DNA from: Peromyscus leucopus
Taxonomy: Eukaryota > Chordata > Mammalia > Rodentia > Cricetidae
NCBI RefSeq assembly: GCF_004664715.2
Contig: NC_051069.1
Span: forward strand, 3,092,501 to 3,156,500
Length of the DNA stretch: 64,000 nucleotides
Reading direction: 5' to 3'
The notes beneath the pieces were generated by a model. That model worked only from the letters and a program-made list of their open reading frames with translations. It had not been told where the DNA came from and searched no databases. Below are positions 40,681 through 51,507 of the stretch, one piece after another (positions within the stretch are counted from its first letter, which is position 1; the number at the start of each line of letters is the position of its first letter). The position numbers were made by a program, and so were the translations under genes.

Positions 40681-40810
40681 CACTGTGTGGTCTCATTTAA
40701 CCTTAACTGCCTCCTTACAGGCCCTAACTCCAAACACAGGCCCATGGAGCTGTGGAAGCTTCACCACAGAGATTGTAGGTTAACACAAATGTCCAATCCA
40801 TCACAGCTCC
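40681..40810 (-). mobile_element. Ancient MaLR (MST/MLT-like), right part
   Basis: GGTCTCATTTAACCTTAACTGCCTCC, GGCCCTAACTCCAAACACAGG continue the fragment that ends at 37526. Confidence 0.6.
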
Positions 40811-41559
40811 CCTGACACTGACAAACCAAAGGCAAGTTGTCACAGAGTGGCTGGCACAGGGACAGTGATGGTCGGTCATCAGCTCTCTCAGTTGACTGCT
40901 TCCCGTCTGAGTGCGCTCAGTAAGTAGCTGTGGCTAACACAACAGAGTCGGGAAGCAGTTTCAGGTACAGGACATTTAGCTCCATGAGTCTAGGGTACCT
41001 AGGGACCCATTCTATCTGTGGATAGTAGTACGCCTTTCTGAGTTTTTTTTCCCACTGAATATAGACATGTTCCATGATAAAAAAAAAACAAAACAAAACA
41101 AAACAGTATTCTAAACCATCCATCAGTCTATAGTGTACTCTTCTATACCTCTCTATATACCCTGTGTGAACACTGTGTTTTGATATGTACTCTTCATCTC
41201 TTAATCCTTAAGCCCAGGCAGGACCCCCATCAAACACAGAGGCAGATAACAGATTTATTCCAGAATGACCCCAACAGAACCTTCAGATTCTCCTCCATCC
41301 ACCATGACAACCCCTCACAGAGCACCGCACCTCTGCCCATGTGGTTTCTTTGCCTTCCTGCCTTTTGCCGGTAGGACCTAGAAGGGAAACCCACAGCCTC
41401 CGGCAGAGCCAGCTCTGAACAGGGAAGGTATGTGAGATGCGTTGTCCCTTTGTTTGCTGTGACAGGCGTAAAGAACAACTCTCACTGCTGATAATAATGG
41501 TTCATTTATCACATCCAGCCGAGGCTGACCTCTGGGCGTCCCAAACCCTCCATCACCTT
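40811..41559. other. Unique-looking stretch, no gene seen
   Basis: No repeat apart from short AAAAC units at 41084-41105. Confidence 0.4.
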
Positions 41560-41965
41560 CACACCTGCTCAAGCTAATTGTTAGAGCCAAGTGTAAATGA
41601 AAATCAACTGGGCTAATAATGAATGGAGCCCATTACTCGCAACAGCACATTGCTTTACGAAGGTTTATCAAGAAACATTATAACCAGCCCTCTGGTCACA
41701 GTCCCCTGTTTTATGAGCAAACAAGAGTGGACCGGCCCATGAAAACAAGCTCGAAGACCGCATCAACTTCTTGAGTTCTGTGATAGCTATCCTATGTTAC
41801 CCAAACCTACCAATATACCAAATTTTTTTTTTTTTAAAGTTTAAGGTATTTCCTCAGTTTTGTCATCTGTTTATATAAGCAAATGAGATTATTAGTGAAT
41901 GTGAAGACCTTAATTAAAATGCTAATCTCATGCTTCTGCCAAAACCATTTTTCAAGACAGTCGTC
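41560..41965. promoter_or_regulatory. Candidate conserved non-coding element
   Basis: CAAGCTAATTGTTAGAG, GGCTAATAATGAATGGAGCCCATTACTCG, ACATTGCTTTACGAAGG, CCTTAATTAAAATGCTAATCTC. Repeat-free, rich in TAAT and one POU-like ATGCTAAT (41920). A T run at 41822-41836 splits it. Confidence 0.42.
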
Positions 41966-42062
41966 TCCATGGCTTCTCCATTTGACGTCAGCTAGCCTGG
42001 AACTGCTTTGCCATTCCCATCTGAAAACAGACCTATCTCCCAGGCAATAGAGATGAAGCCCT

Positions 42063-42482
42063 ACGAATTAGGGTTCTCTAGAACAGAACTGATGGGATGA
42101 GGGGTGTATTTGGGTGTAAATGTATTAAATCGGCTTATTTCAAAATAACAGTTGAGAACCCAGTAGTTGTCCAGACCGCGAGGCTAGGTGCCTCAAAAGT
42201 CCCAATCTGGCCCCAAACCTGAAGTGTGTGAAGGACGCCTGGAAATGCTGGCTCTGTCAGTGAAGGAATTAGCAACAGCCGCAATAGAGTGAATTAACTC
42301 AGCCCCAGACAGAAGGCCAAGGCTGCAAAAGAAGCTCATCTTCCTTCTGGCCTGATGGTTTTTATCTGGGCTGCTACCTAAAGGTGCTGTCCACACTTGG
42401 AATGGTTCTTCCTATATCAGTCCCTCAAGTGATGCTCCCTGCTCAGTTGATTCAAATTTGTGGCAAGTTAACTTTAAACCAA
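42063..42482 (-). mobile_element. Rodent LTR, MaLR/ERVL-like, subfamily unassigned
   Basis: TTAGGGTTCTCTAGAACAGAACTGATGGGATG, CAGTAGTTGTCCAGACCGCGAGGC, CTGTCAGTGAAGGAATTAGC and GTGGCAAGTTAACTTTAAACC follow a common rodent LTR that begins 'ttagggttctctagaggaacag'. Confidence 0.6.
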
Positions 42483-42630
42483 CCGTCCCTGCCTCCGAGT
42501 TCATTCAAGGCAACCAAGTCCTTAGGAGAGGCAGCTTTCAGAGCACCAGGACACATTAACTGCAATGTGAAGTTACAACCCTGAGTGAGTGGGGGAAATC
42601 TCTACCACTAAATTGAAATGTATTTTGGGA

Positions 42631-43361
42631 CTGTAATGGTTAAACTTCATTATCAATTTGATTGAATATAGAATCTCCATGGAAATGAACCTTTGGGTGT
42701 GTTTGAGGAGGTTTCTAGTGAAAATGACCACCCTAAATGTTTGTGACACCATTCCATGGCCTAGTGTCTTAGTTACTTTTCTTTTGCCATGACAAAACAT
42801 CATGGCCAAGGCAACTTATAGTAGAAAGCTTTTAATTTAGGACTCACAGTTCCAGAGGGTTAGAGTCCATGGCTATAATGGTGGAGAGCGTGGCAGCAGG
42901 CAGGCATAACACTGGAGTAGTAGCTGAGAGCTTACATGTTGAGACAACAACCACCAGAGAGACAGACAGACAGACATAACTAACTGGGAATGGTGTGGGC
43001 TTTTGAAACCTCAAAGCCCCACTCCCAGTGACACACCTCCTCCAACAAAGCCACACCTCCTAATCCTCTGAAGCAGTTCCACCAACTGGAGACCAAGCAT
43101 TCAAATACATGAGCCTATGGGGGCCATTCTCATCCAAACACCACGGGAGGGGTCTGGACTGAATGAAAAGGGGAAAGGAGCTGAACAGCAGCACTCATCT
43201 TTCTGCTTACTGACTGTGGATGTGATGTGGCCAGCTGTCTCCTGCTCCTGCAGACATTCCCTTCCCCATCATGATGGACTATGTCCCTGCAACCCCGAGT
43301 CTACTTCCTTCCGTAAGTTGGTTGTGTCAAGTATTTTATCACAGCAACAAGACAAGTAACT
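42631..43361 (+). mobile_element. MaLR LTR, outer layer of a nest
   Basis: Left part 42631-42771: TAATGGTTAAACTTCATTATCAATTTGATTG to TTCCATGGCCTAG. Right part from 43144: GGGGTCTGGACTGAATG to CACAGCAACAAGACAAGTAACT. The same segments occur uninterrupted at 56515-56830. Confidence 0.75.
42772..43143 (-). mobile_element. MaLR LTR, inner insertion
   Basis: TGTCTTAGTTACTTTTCTTTTGCC, ATGACAAAACATCATGGCC, CACTCCCAGTGACACACCTCC, GAGCCTATGGGGGCCATTCTC. It is the reverse orientation of the type at 16877. Confidence 0.82.
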
Positions 43362-43739
43362 TGTGGGAGGTCCTGAACCCAAGTCCTCGTTCAGGGCACC
43401 ATTTGTGGGAAGCCAGCTCTCACTTTTTCCTAGGGTGCTCTTGAGGAGAGAGGGATAAGAAGCTTTTAGATAGAAAGATAGTATGGAGAAGAGACAGACA
43501 GAAACACAGGATAGCTTTGGGAAGGTCTGGATCAATATCCACCGGCCCCTTCTGTCTCTCCAAAGGGGCTTTTTATAGAAATATCAGGGGGCAGAGCAAA
43601 AGGCCTCCCCTAAGTTCAGCCAAGTGCAGACTCTTCCAAAAACCTGGTAACCGCACACATGGTCAAGCCATTCCCTAATGTAGCCCTGCTGGGTAAAGTA
43701 AGCTCAGATCTCACTAGGAAACTTCTCTGGGACCCCACA
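43362..43739 (-). mobile_element. Class II ERV LTR plus primer-binding site remnant
   Basis: On the minus strand: TGTGGGGTCCC at 43739 ... a TATAAAAAG box (about 43569-43577) ... GGCTTCCCACA ending at 43406; then AA, a tRNA-Lys-type primer-binding site TGGTGCCCTGAACGAGGAC (about 43385-43403), and about 20 bp ending CCTCCCACA at 43362. Perfect GTAACT duplications flank it (43356-43361 and 43740-43745). No gag, pol or env remains. It disrupts the end of the MaLR LTR. Confidence 0.82.
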
Positions 43740-43745
43740 GTAACT

Positions 43746-43904
43746 AAACACAGGAACCATTTTAAAAAGTGTTTGAATGTTATGTATGTTCACCTTGATG
43801 TATCCTATGCTTCCATTCTAAGCCATAAAATCAGAAGAACTATTCATCCCCCAGAAATGCATTGATAGTAGGAGGCATCATTAGCTACTTGGATCTGAGC
43901 ATGC
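43746..43904. other. Unique-looking stretch
   Basis: No repeat recognised. Confidence 0.4.
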
Positions 43905-44190
43905 ACTTGCTCCTGTGTGTTGTATGTTTGTGTGCATACACCTGTGTGTGCATATCTGTGTATGTGGCGACCAGCAGGTGACTTCAGGGTCTGCCTCCAT
44001 CTCTCTCTACATTACTTTTGTTGAGAGGCTCTCACTGAACATGAAACTCACTGATTGGTTAGATTGGCTGTCCCAGGAAGCCCCAGGGATCCTCCCATCT
44101 GTCTCCCACCACTGAGAATAAGCATGAGCATGTGCTTTTCACGGATTTTTGCTGAGTGGTCCTCTGCACTTACAGACACGCATGAACCTC
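43905..44190 (-). mobile_element. B4A-type composite SINE, diverged
   Basis: TG-rich start, GGCGACCAGCAGGTGACTTC, GTTGAGAGGCTCTCACTGAAC, GGCTGTCCCAGGAAGCCCC and GAGTGGTCCTCTGCACTTAC in minus-strand order. Confidence 0.65.
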
Positions 44191-44712
44191 ACATGGAGAC
44201 CAAGGTCAATGCGCACAAAATAAAGGTCGTTCTGTGTCAGATCTGAATTGCCAGCTTACACAATGCACATAACTGGGTTCCACTTAAGCAGGGCGGGTAA
44301 CCCCAAACTCTTAACCTTTTGATGATTTGGCAGGAAATGAACCTTGAGTTTGCTGACGAGTCCATGGCTTTGCATGGGCAAGACCTTGTTTTGTTGACAG
44401 ACTAGAAGTAGCCACCTTGCCTCTCCAGATTTCACGGCATCTCTTCCACAGACCTACCAGTCAGTGACCTCTGCGCCATCCACCTAATTCATCTCATATT
44501 TCTGAGGGCACCATTTTGAATGTATGCTCCCCAGAATCTCCTGGGAATGCAGAAGGCCAGGGAAGTGAGAAGAAAGCCTCAACATAACAAAAACAGCTGG
44601 TTTCAGAGGAATAATGTATAAATTGGTGCTTTGAAAGAATTGGGGAATGGGCGCATAGGGGAGATTCCATGTTCAAATAAGACTGGAAAAAATAGATTAA
44701 ATTATATATAAT
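44191..44712. other. Unique-looking stretch, no gene seen
   Basis: No repeat recognised. Confidence 0.4.
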
Positions 44713-44714
44713 AA

Positions 44715-44890
44715 GAATTCTTTTTTAAAATGGAATATCTTCTAATTCTATTTGACAATTTCATACATATAAACAATGCATTTTGATGATCTCTACCCCA
44801 ATTCCTCCCAGGGACCTCCAACAGTTTCCCCTCCCCTTCATGCTTTCTTCTTTTCTTTTTTATAATCCACTGAGTCTAGTTAGTGCTGCC
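44715..44890 (-). mobile_element. L1 3' UTR fragment
   Basis: TTCTATTTGACAATTTCATACATATAAAC, GCATTTTGATGATCTC and ACCCCAATTCCTCCCAGGGACC are the complement of the rodent L1 3' end. Confidence 0.7.
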
Positions 44891-44917
44891 TATTGGGATG
44901 TTGACCGATGCTGTTGG

Positions 44918-45048
44918 TTTGGATCATCATGACCCGAGTTGATTCCTGACACTCGCATAAAAGCCAAAGGAGAGGCATGGTGCCTGTAACCCCAGCACTG
45001 AGAGAGCAGACACAGGTAGATCCTGGGGGTAGGGGGAGGCTTGCTGGC

Positions 45049-45050
<2 letters not shown>
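44918..45050 (+). mobile_element. B4A-type SINE
   Basis: CCGAGTTGATTCCTGACACTC, AGGCATGGTGCCTGTAACCCC and GGCTTGCTGGCTTAC before a CA tail. Confidence 0.75.

Positions 45051-45099
<49 letters not shown>
45051..45099. repeat. (CA)n microsatellite
   Basis: About 24 CA units in the SINE tail. Confidence 0.97.
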
Positions 45100-45101
<2 letters not shown>

Positions 45102-45616
45102 TAAAAGGAAAAATAATTTCCAAACTCTTGGCCATTTTCCATTGGTCAAAGCAGATCATGTGGCTAAGCCAACATTGTGGGCATACAAGTCTGTTCCACT
45201 CACCTAGAAGCTATGGGAATCAAGAAAGGGGAGGAGATACACTAAGCAAACAGTGCCTATCACATAGACCAGAGACTCAAATACAGTTATTTGACCACCT
45301 GAGGGAGTATAATCACATTTTTATTTCCTTTAAATAAAAATGTCCTGGTTAATAATTAAAGCATGCAAATGATTAGGCTTGACAATAAGAATATGACTTC
45401 ATTTTGTTCTTTCTTCTTGCTTTGGACATGCCAATGGGGCGGGGGGGGGGGGGTGGGGAATAAGTCACAGTCAGTATTATAGCAGATGACACTTCCTTTC
45501 AGTTGATTTCTGGGTGAACATCTGAAACACCAGTTCCACAGTTAAGATTATATAAGACCATGCACATTTTATATGCAACACAGCAAAAATTAAATGGCAG
45601 ATTAACCAATAGTTAC
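45100..45616. other. No gene seen; poly-G run inside
   Basis: A G-rich run (GGGGCGGGGGGGGGGGGG) lies at 45436-45459. Otherwise unique-looking. Confidence 0.4.
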
Positions 45617-45818
45617 TGGGCTGTAAAGACGACTTAGTGGTTAAGAACCCACCGCTCTTCCAGAAGACCCAAGTTCAATTCCCAGCATCCACACTGGCCG
45701 ACTCACAACTGCCTCTGACCCCAGCTCCAGGAGAACTGATGCCCCCTTTTTCTTAACTCCACAGGCATTTGCACTCACATGTGCACATGCATGCGCACGT
45801 GCACACAGAGGGGGGGGG
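45617..45818 (+). mobile_element. B2 SINE
   Basis: ACTGGGCTGTAAAGACGACTTAGTGGTTAAG, CAAGTTCAATTCCCAGCATCC, CCCAGCTCCAGGAGAACTGATGCC, ending in GGGGGGGGG rather than A's. Confidence 0.9.
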
Positions 45819-45938
45819 GCACAGCACATGCATAAGCACATAATTTTAAAAAACAAAACAGTTATGTTCTCACAGTTTTGTGAGTCAGATCAGAGACAGT
45901 TTACCTGAATCTTGTAGATGGCCACTGCCAAGATCAGT

Positions 45939-46214
45939 TGTGTGCTATGGAACAATCTCTTTTGTACAATATGAATATGTATTACTCTCATTGGATAATA
46001 AAGAGCTGATTGGCTGATAGCTAGACAGGATTTTTGGGGCAGAGAGAATGCTGGGAAGAAGAGTGGAGGTGGAGGAGTCACTAGCCAGACACAGAGTGAG
46101 TCGGACACACACAACAGGATAGAGGTAAAAGCCTTGAGCCTCGGGGCATAGACTGATAGAAATGCTTTAGGTTGTAAGAGCTAGTTACTAATAAGCCTGA
46201 GCTATTGGCTGAGC
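45939..46214 (+). mobile_element. mys-related LTR, left part (split by an L1)
   Basis: TGTGTGCTATGGAAC, GGATAATAAAGAGCTGATTGGC, CTAGACAGG, GAGTCGGACACAC and ATAAGCCTGAGCTATTGGCTGAGC parallel the LTRs at 37527 and 40173. It resumes at 48457. Confidence 0.75.
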
Positions 46215-48447
46215 TTTTTTTAAAATTTATTTCTTTTAAGTTTTTTTCATTTTACATACCAATCCCAGTTCCCCTTCCCTCCCATTTTCCTGCCCTCCCC
46301 CACCTCCCCCAATCCCACCCTCCACCCACTCCTCAGAGAGAGGTGAGGCCTCCCTTGGGGAGTCAACAAAGTCTGGCATACTAAGATGAGGCAGGACCAA
46401 GCCCCTCCCCGCTGTGTCAAGGCTGAGCAAGGTATCCCACCCTGGGAGTGTGTTCCAAAAAGCCATTTCATGCACCAGAATAAGTCCTGCTCCCACTGCT
46501 AGGGACTCCCCAAACATATCTAGCCACATAACTGTCACCCATGTTCAGTGGGCGTCATTCAGTCCCATGCACATCCCCCAGCTGACAGGCCAGAGTCCAT
46601 GAACTCCCACCAGCTTGGGTCAGCTGTCTCTGTGGTTTCGCCCATCATGATCTTGACCTCACTTGCTCCCGCGATCCCTCCTTCCTCTCTTCAGCTGAAG
46701 TCTAGGATCTCAGCCCAGTGCTTGGCTGTGGATCTCTGCATCTGCTTCCATCAGTCACTGGATGTAGGTTCTATGATGGCAATTAGGGTAGTCACTAATC
46801 TGATTGTAGGGGAAGGTAAGTTCAGGCACCCTCTCCATTATTGCTGGGAGTCTTAGCTGGTGTCATCCTGTGGATTCCTGGGGATTTGCCTAGGACCAGA
46901 TTTTTCCCTAAACCCCCAATGGTTTTCTCTACCAAAATATCTCTTTAATTGCCCTCCCTCTCCATCCCTCCCTCCACTTGGCCATCTCAGTCCCTCTTGT
47001 TCCCAACCTCCATCCCTTCTCTTCTCTCCCCCCACCCCTAGTTTACCTAGGAGATCTTAGTTATTTTCCCTTCCTGGGGCCCCCCATGTGTGTCCCTCTT
47101 ATGGTCATCCTTTTTACCTAGCTTCTGTGGGGTTGTGGATTGTAGCCTGGTTGTCCTTTGCTTTGCATCTAATATCCATTTAAGAATGAGTATAAACTGT
47201 GTTTGTCTTTTTGGGTCTGGGTTACCTCACTCAGGATGATTCTTTCTAGTTACATCCATTTGCCTACAAGTTTCATGATGTCATTGGGTTTTTTTTTTGT
47301 TTGTTTGTTTGTTTGTTTTTGTTTTTGTTTTTGTTTTTACCACTGAGTAGTACTCCATTGTGTAAATGTACTACATTTTCCTAGTCCATTCTTCGGTTGA
47401 GGGGCATCTAGGTTTCTTCCAGGTTCTGGCTATTATAAATAATGCTGCTATGAACATGGTTGAGCAAGTGCTCTTGTGGTGTGATTGAGCATCCTTTGGG
47501 TATATGCCCAAGAGTGGTATTGCTGGGTCTTGCGGTAGGTTGATTCCCAATTTTCTGATAAACCACCATACTGATTTCCAGAGCGGTTGTACAAGTTTGC
47601 ACTCCCATTAGCAGTGGAGGAGTGTTCTCCTTTCTCCACATCCTCTCCAACATAGGTTGTTGTTAGCATTTTTATCTTAGCCATTTTGACAGGTGTAAGA
47701 TGGTATCTCAGAGTTGTTTTGATTTGCATTTCCCTGATGGCTAAGGATGTTGAACAACTCCTTAAATGTCTTTCAGCCATTTGAGATTCTTCTGTTGAGA
47801 ATTCTGTTTAGCTCTGTACTCCATTTTTAAATTGGATTATTTGGTATTTTGATGTCTAGTTTCTTGAGTTCTTTATATATTTTGGAGATCAGCCCTCTGC
47901 CAGACGTGGGGTTGGCGAAGATCTTTTCCCATTCTGTAGGTGGTTGTTTTTTGTCTTGTTGAGTAGGTCTTTACCTTACAGAAGCTTCTCAGTTTCAGGA
48001 GGTCCATTTATTCATCATTGCTCTCAGAAAACAAAAAAGTCAGGATAGCCAGAACAATCCTGTATAATAAAAGAAATTCTGGAGGCATCATCATTCCTGA
48101 CCTCAAGCTCTACTATAGAGCTATAGTAATAAAAACAGCTTGTTATTGGCATAAAAACAGATACATAGATCAATGGAATCAAATTGAAGATCCTGACATT
48201 AATCCAAACACCTACGAACACCTGATTTTTGACAAAGAAACTAAAATTACACAATGGAAAAAAGAAAACATCTTCAACAAATGGTGCTGGTATAACTGGA
48301 TGGTGACATGTAGAAGATTCAAAGAGATTCATATCCATCCCCATGCACAAAACTGAAGTCCAAATGGATCAAAGACCGCAACATAAATCCAGCTACACTG
48401 AACCTGTTAGAAGAGAAAGTTGGAAGTAGCCTTGAACGCATTGGTAC
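46215..48447 (-). mobile_element. L1 retrotransposon, 5'-truncated and 5'-inverted
   Basis: Segment 46215 to about 48028 is the complement of the L1 3' end: T run (poly-A complement), 3' UTR with a G-rich polypurine tract (complement at 46960-47040), then ORF2 C-terminal region (CCAGAGCGGTTGTACAAG, ACACCTGTCAAAATGG complement). The rest to 48447 is the adjoining upstream ORF2 part in the opposite orientation. Flanking TGGCTGAGC copies (46206-46214, 48448-48456) are the target-site duplication. ORF2 is broken by frameshifts and is only the last part of the protein. Confidence 0.9.
48029..48447 (+). pseudogene. Inverted L1 ORF2 C-terminal segment
   Basis: Translates with the L1 ORF2 signature 'GGIIIPDLKLYYRAIVIKTA' followed by 'DQWNQIEDPDINP' and 'NKWCWYNW', ending after 'LERIG'. 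The matching downstream part on the minus strand starts about 60 bp further along ORF2, so a small piece was lost at the inversion joint. Confidence 0.88.
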
Positions 48448-48456
48448 TGGCTGAGC

Positions 48457-48550
48457 ATTTACAATTAATATTAAGTCTCAGTGTGATTATTTGGGAGCTG
48501 GATGATGGGACAGAGCTGGCTGACAGTCCTGATGATAAACTCCGCCTACA
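48457..48550 (+). mobile_element. mys-related LTR, right part
   Basis: ATTTACAATTAATATTAAGTCTCAGTGTGATTATTTGGGAGCTGG aligns with the LTR 3' regions at 37960 and 40595. It ends CCTACA. Confidence 0.75.
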
Positions 48551-48552
48551 GC

Positions 48553-48955
48553 TGTATTTGTTTGTTTTATGTCAATGTGACACAAATTAGAGTCATTAGG
48601 AAAAGGAAACCTCAATTAAGAAAAGGCCTCCATAAGATTTTCCTGGAGGCAGGTCTGTATTTTCTTACTGGTGACTGATGTGGGCGGGCTGCCCCCAGCC
48701 TATTGTGAGCAATGGCACCCCTGGACTGGTGGTCCTGGGTTCCGTAAGAAAGCAGGCTGAGCAAGCCATGAGGAGCAAGTCACCATGGCTCTGCTTTAGT
48801 TGCTGTTCCAAGGCTCCTGCCTCCAGATTCCTGCCCTGACTTCCCTCAGGGATGGAGTATGATCTTCTCAGGTAAGATGAAATAAACCCTTTCTTCCCCA
48901 AGTTGCTTTTTTTCAGTCATGGTATTTTATAGAAACTCGAAGACAGCATCCAAGC
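48553..48955 (+). mobile_element. MaLR LTR
   Basis: TTTGTTTTATGTCAATGTGACAC, AAGAAAGCAGGCTGAGCAAGCC, CTCCAGATTCCTGCCCTGAC, AATAAACCCTTTCTTCCCC and CATGGTATTTTATAGAAACTC. Confidence 0.82.
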
Positions 48956-50893
48956 CTGGCTTCTTATCCGAAAGTTCGGCTCAGAAATGATCCCCCTCCC
49001 CCCGCCCCCATTTGCCTTGGCAGCAGAGTCCCTATTCTTACAGACATGGGACTTGTGACCCTCAGCTTCTTCAAACCAATGAGAGGACAAAGCCATAGCA
49101 ATTTTAGAAAGATGGAGTCTTACTTGATATGACGTAATTGTTGGGATGCCCTACTCGGTTGCTTAGAAATCAGTCACAGATCTTAGATAAGTCATACACA
49201 AGAGAGGAGTCTTATGGAATGGCAGGAGGCAATCACCAAGACATCCATAGAGCCTGCCCATCACAAGCAGAAACCTAACCGATGCAATACTTGTGTCCTA
49301 CTTTCCTCCAATTTTGCCCAGGCTTCCTAGGAGAGAGCAACTCTCCTTCCTTCATGTTCTAGACCTCATCCACACTAAGATGACCTTAGTCTCCCAGGCC
49401 AATTCTGCATGTATCACATGCTATTCTGAGGTCTTCCCAGGAAAGGGAACTTCCTCATTCTGACCAATGACACTCAATCATCGCGTATTCAATGTCACTA
49501 ACCACCAGAAAAAAAAAAATGGGAGCTCATTCTAGTCAGAAAAGGTACAAGTACCAATTACTAGACTGTCATGATTTATGCTTGTACCTGATGGGACCAA
49601 CATAAGTCAAGCTGGCTATGCATGAAAACACAGCCATTGACTGACATGAGCAGAAGCTTATGACTCATGCCAAGTCTACCCTGTGCCAAGGCAGTCAGTC
49701 AACTTCAAGGGGACAGACATCAGTCAAATAAATGACTTAGCAGCCTAAATATTTAACAACTGGGTGATGACTGGAATTCTGGCTACTCAATCAGTCATAC
49801 AGGCATGATCCCAGAAAGCAAAATAATGGAAACAGTGTGGTTTCTCTTTACATAGGAGTCACTCATTCCCAAACGTTTGTTCAATGTCTCTTCTCCTGTA
49901 GCTACTCCAATTAGTGTTTGGAATACAAGGAGAAAGCCTGCAGTCACATCAGGGATGAAGATTCCTCTTTAAACTCATCCTTTTCTATCTTGTCTATACC
50001 TCTAGGCATGTTGCTTAGTTAGTGGTCATTGGCCAGCAACCCTCAGAGCACAGTGGCCTGCCCTGTTGCTATTTGAATCCTAATATTTGACCCACATTTG
50101 CTTTACTGCTGCAGAATCTAAATATCCTACACATCTCATTAGCTCAAAAGAATAATTGGCTCCACAGAAAAATAACAGCTTTCTGTTGGGTGGGTAGAGA
50201 AATCCATGCATTCAAAAGTATTTGCTGTGGTACCTATCTCAACTTCTAAGGTTAAGAAAACTGTTTTGAAAACATCTGAAAGCCAAAGACCACCTAAAAC
50301 AAACGTAGGCCGGCTCGCCAGGAACAAAGTCACACATAAATAGGAAATGCCACCCAGAGAGAGACAACCTTGGGTAACTGGGCTGCTCTCCCTGTAGTCT
50401 TTCTGTAGGTAATTTTACAATTCCCATGGCTTTGATGTACCAAAGCCTAGACAGCAAATAGATGACAAACTTGCTTTTACAATCATTTGTCATAGGCTTG
50501 GGATTGGGAGGGGTGGAATAAACTCTTGACAAATACCAAGGACTCCTTTATTCTTAACTCCCCTTTATTGTCAAGGACTCCTTTATTCTAATGTAGTAAC
50601 TTCGGGAAACTTCCCTTTTCAAGGATTCCTTTTCAAGCACAATCAATAATCTACAATCAGCTTTGTAATCTCTTCAGGAGGCAGAACCTTATCTGCTTTG
50701 GAGTTCTGAAGATAAAATGGATAGTGGAATTCCTACAGTAAAAAGACTGAAAATTTTTCATTTGCTGGTTATTAACATTTGTGTTAAATTCTGTCTGATG
50801 TTGGCTATTTAGTGGGATGCCAATAACTACTTATTAAAATTGCTGTTAATTTTAGAAACCAAGAGCTCAAATGGTTTTTAAGATTAAAAAAAA
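48956..50893. other. 1.9 kb of unique-looking DNA, no gene seen
   Basis: No SINE or L1 is recognised. 50538-50640 holds three related copies of TCAAGGA(C/T)TCCTTT within 100 bp. 50760-50880 is AT-rich. Ancient unrecognised repeats are possible. Confidence 0.4.
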
Positions 50894-50894
50894 A

Positions 50895-51098
50895 AAAGGT
50901 GTATGAATATGTGCCTGCATGTATGTGTATGGTACCACATACATGCCTGGTACCCATGGAGGCCAGAAGAGGGCATCAGATCCTTGAGGGCATCCCTTGG
51001 AGATGGAGCTGTAAGCCACCATGTTGGTGCTGGGAACCAAAAGTAGGTCCTCTGCAAGAGCAGTCTGTCTCTTAACCACTGAGCATCTCTGCAGGCCC
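50895..51098 (-). mobile_element. B2 SINE
   Basis: GGAGGCCAGAAGAGGGCATCAG, GTTGGTGCTGGGAACC, GAGCATCTCTGCAGGCCC. A 12-bp GAGGGCATC-type duplication is present in the middle. Confidence 0.92.
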
Positions 51099-51149
51099 TG
51101 AAGTGGGTCTAGAACACAGCTGTTTCATCCTTCAAACAGTTTGAGTCTT

Positions 51150-51425
51150 CTTAGAGACATCTATGACAAGTGGTTGTCCAGTTTTTGTCAAAGCAGCCCC
51201 AGGGGGATAGGGTGCTCACCATCTTTAATGAGGGTGCACCCCGCCTTCTCAATCATCTCCAAAGTCTCTTCCTTACTCTTACCAGTTTCACCCTAGAGTT
51301 TTCATCCATGATGACCCTAGTGATACCCCTCGGGTTCCTAAGGGACAAATCTAATCCCATCCCATGACGGTCTCTAAATGCTTGAAATCTGCTACTGCAT
51401 CCTGCGTGCTCTCTTCCAAAGATGT
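51150..51425 (+). mobile_element. Possible CR1/L3-like ancient LINE fragment
   Basis: CATCTATGACAAGTGGTTGTCCAG, AGGGTGCTCACCATC, GACAAATCTAATCCCATCCCATGACGGTCTCTAAATGCTTGAAA resemble the conserved 3' end of a CR1/L3-type element shared across amniotes. If so it predates placental mammals. Confidence 0.5.
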
Positions 51426-51507
51426 CCCATTTCTCAAAACGTAATATTTGTTCCATCAAGTCTCCTATCAGTGGGCTGCAACTACGATTTTGTAAATCAG
51501 TTATTCT

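Noticed and set aside
48018..48356. 112-codon frame with clear reverse-transcriptase ORF2 similarity, as a possible host gene
   Set aside because: It is the inverted arm of a 5'-truncated L1, not a host gene; annotated as a pseudogene segment.
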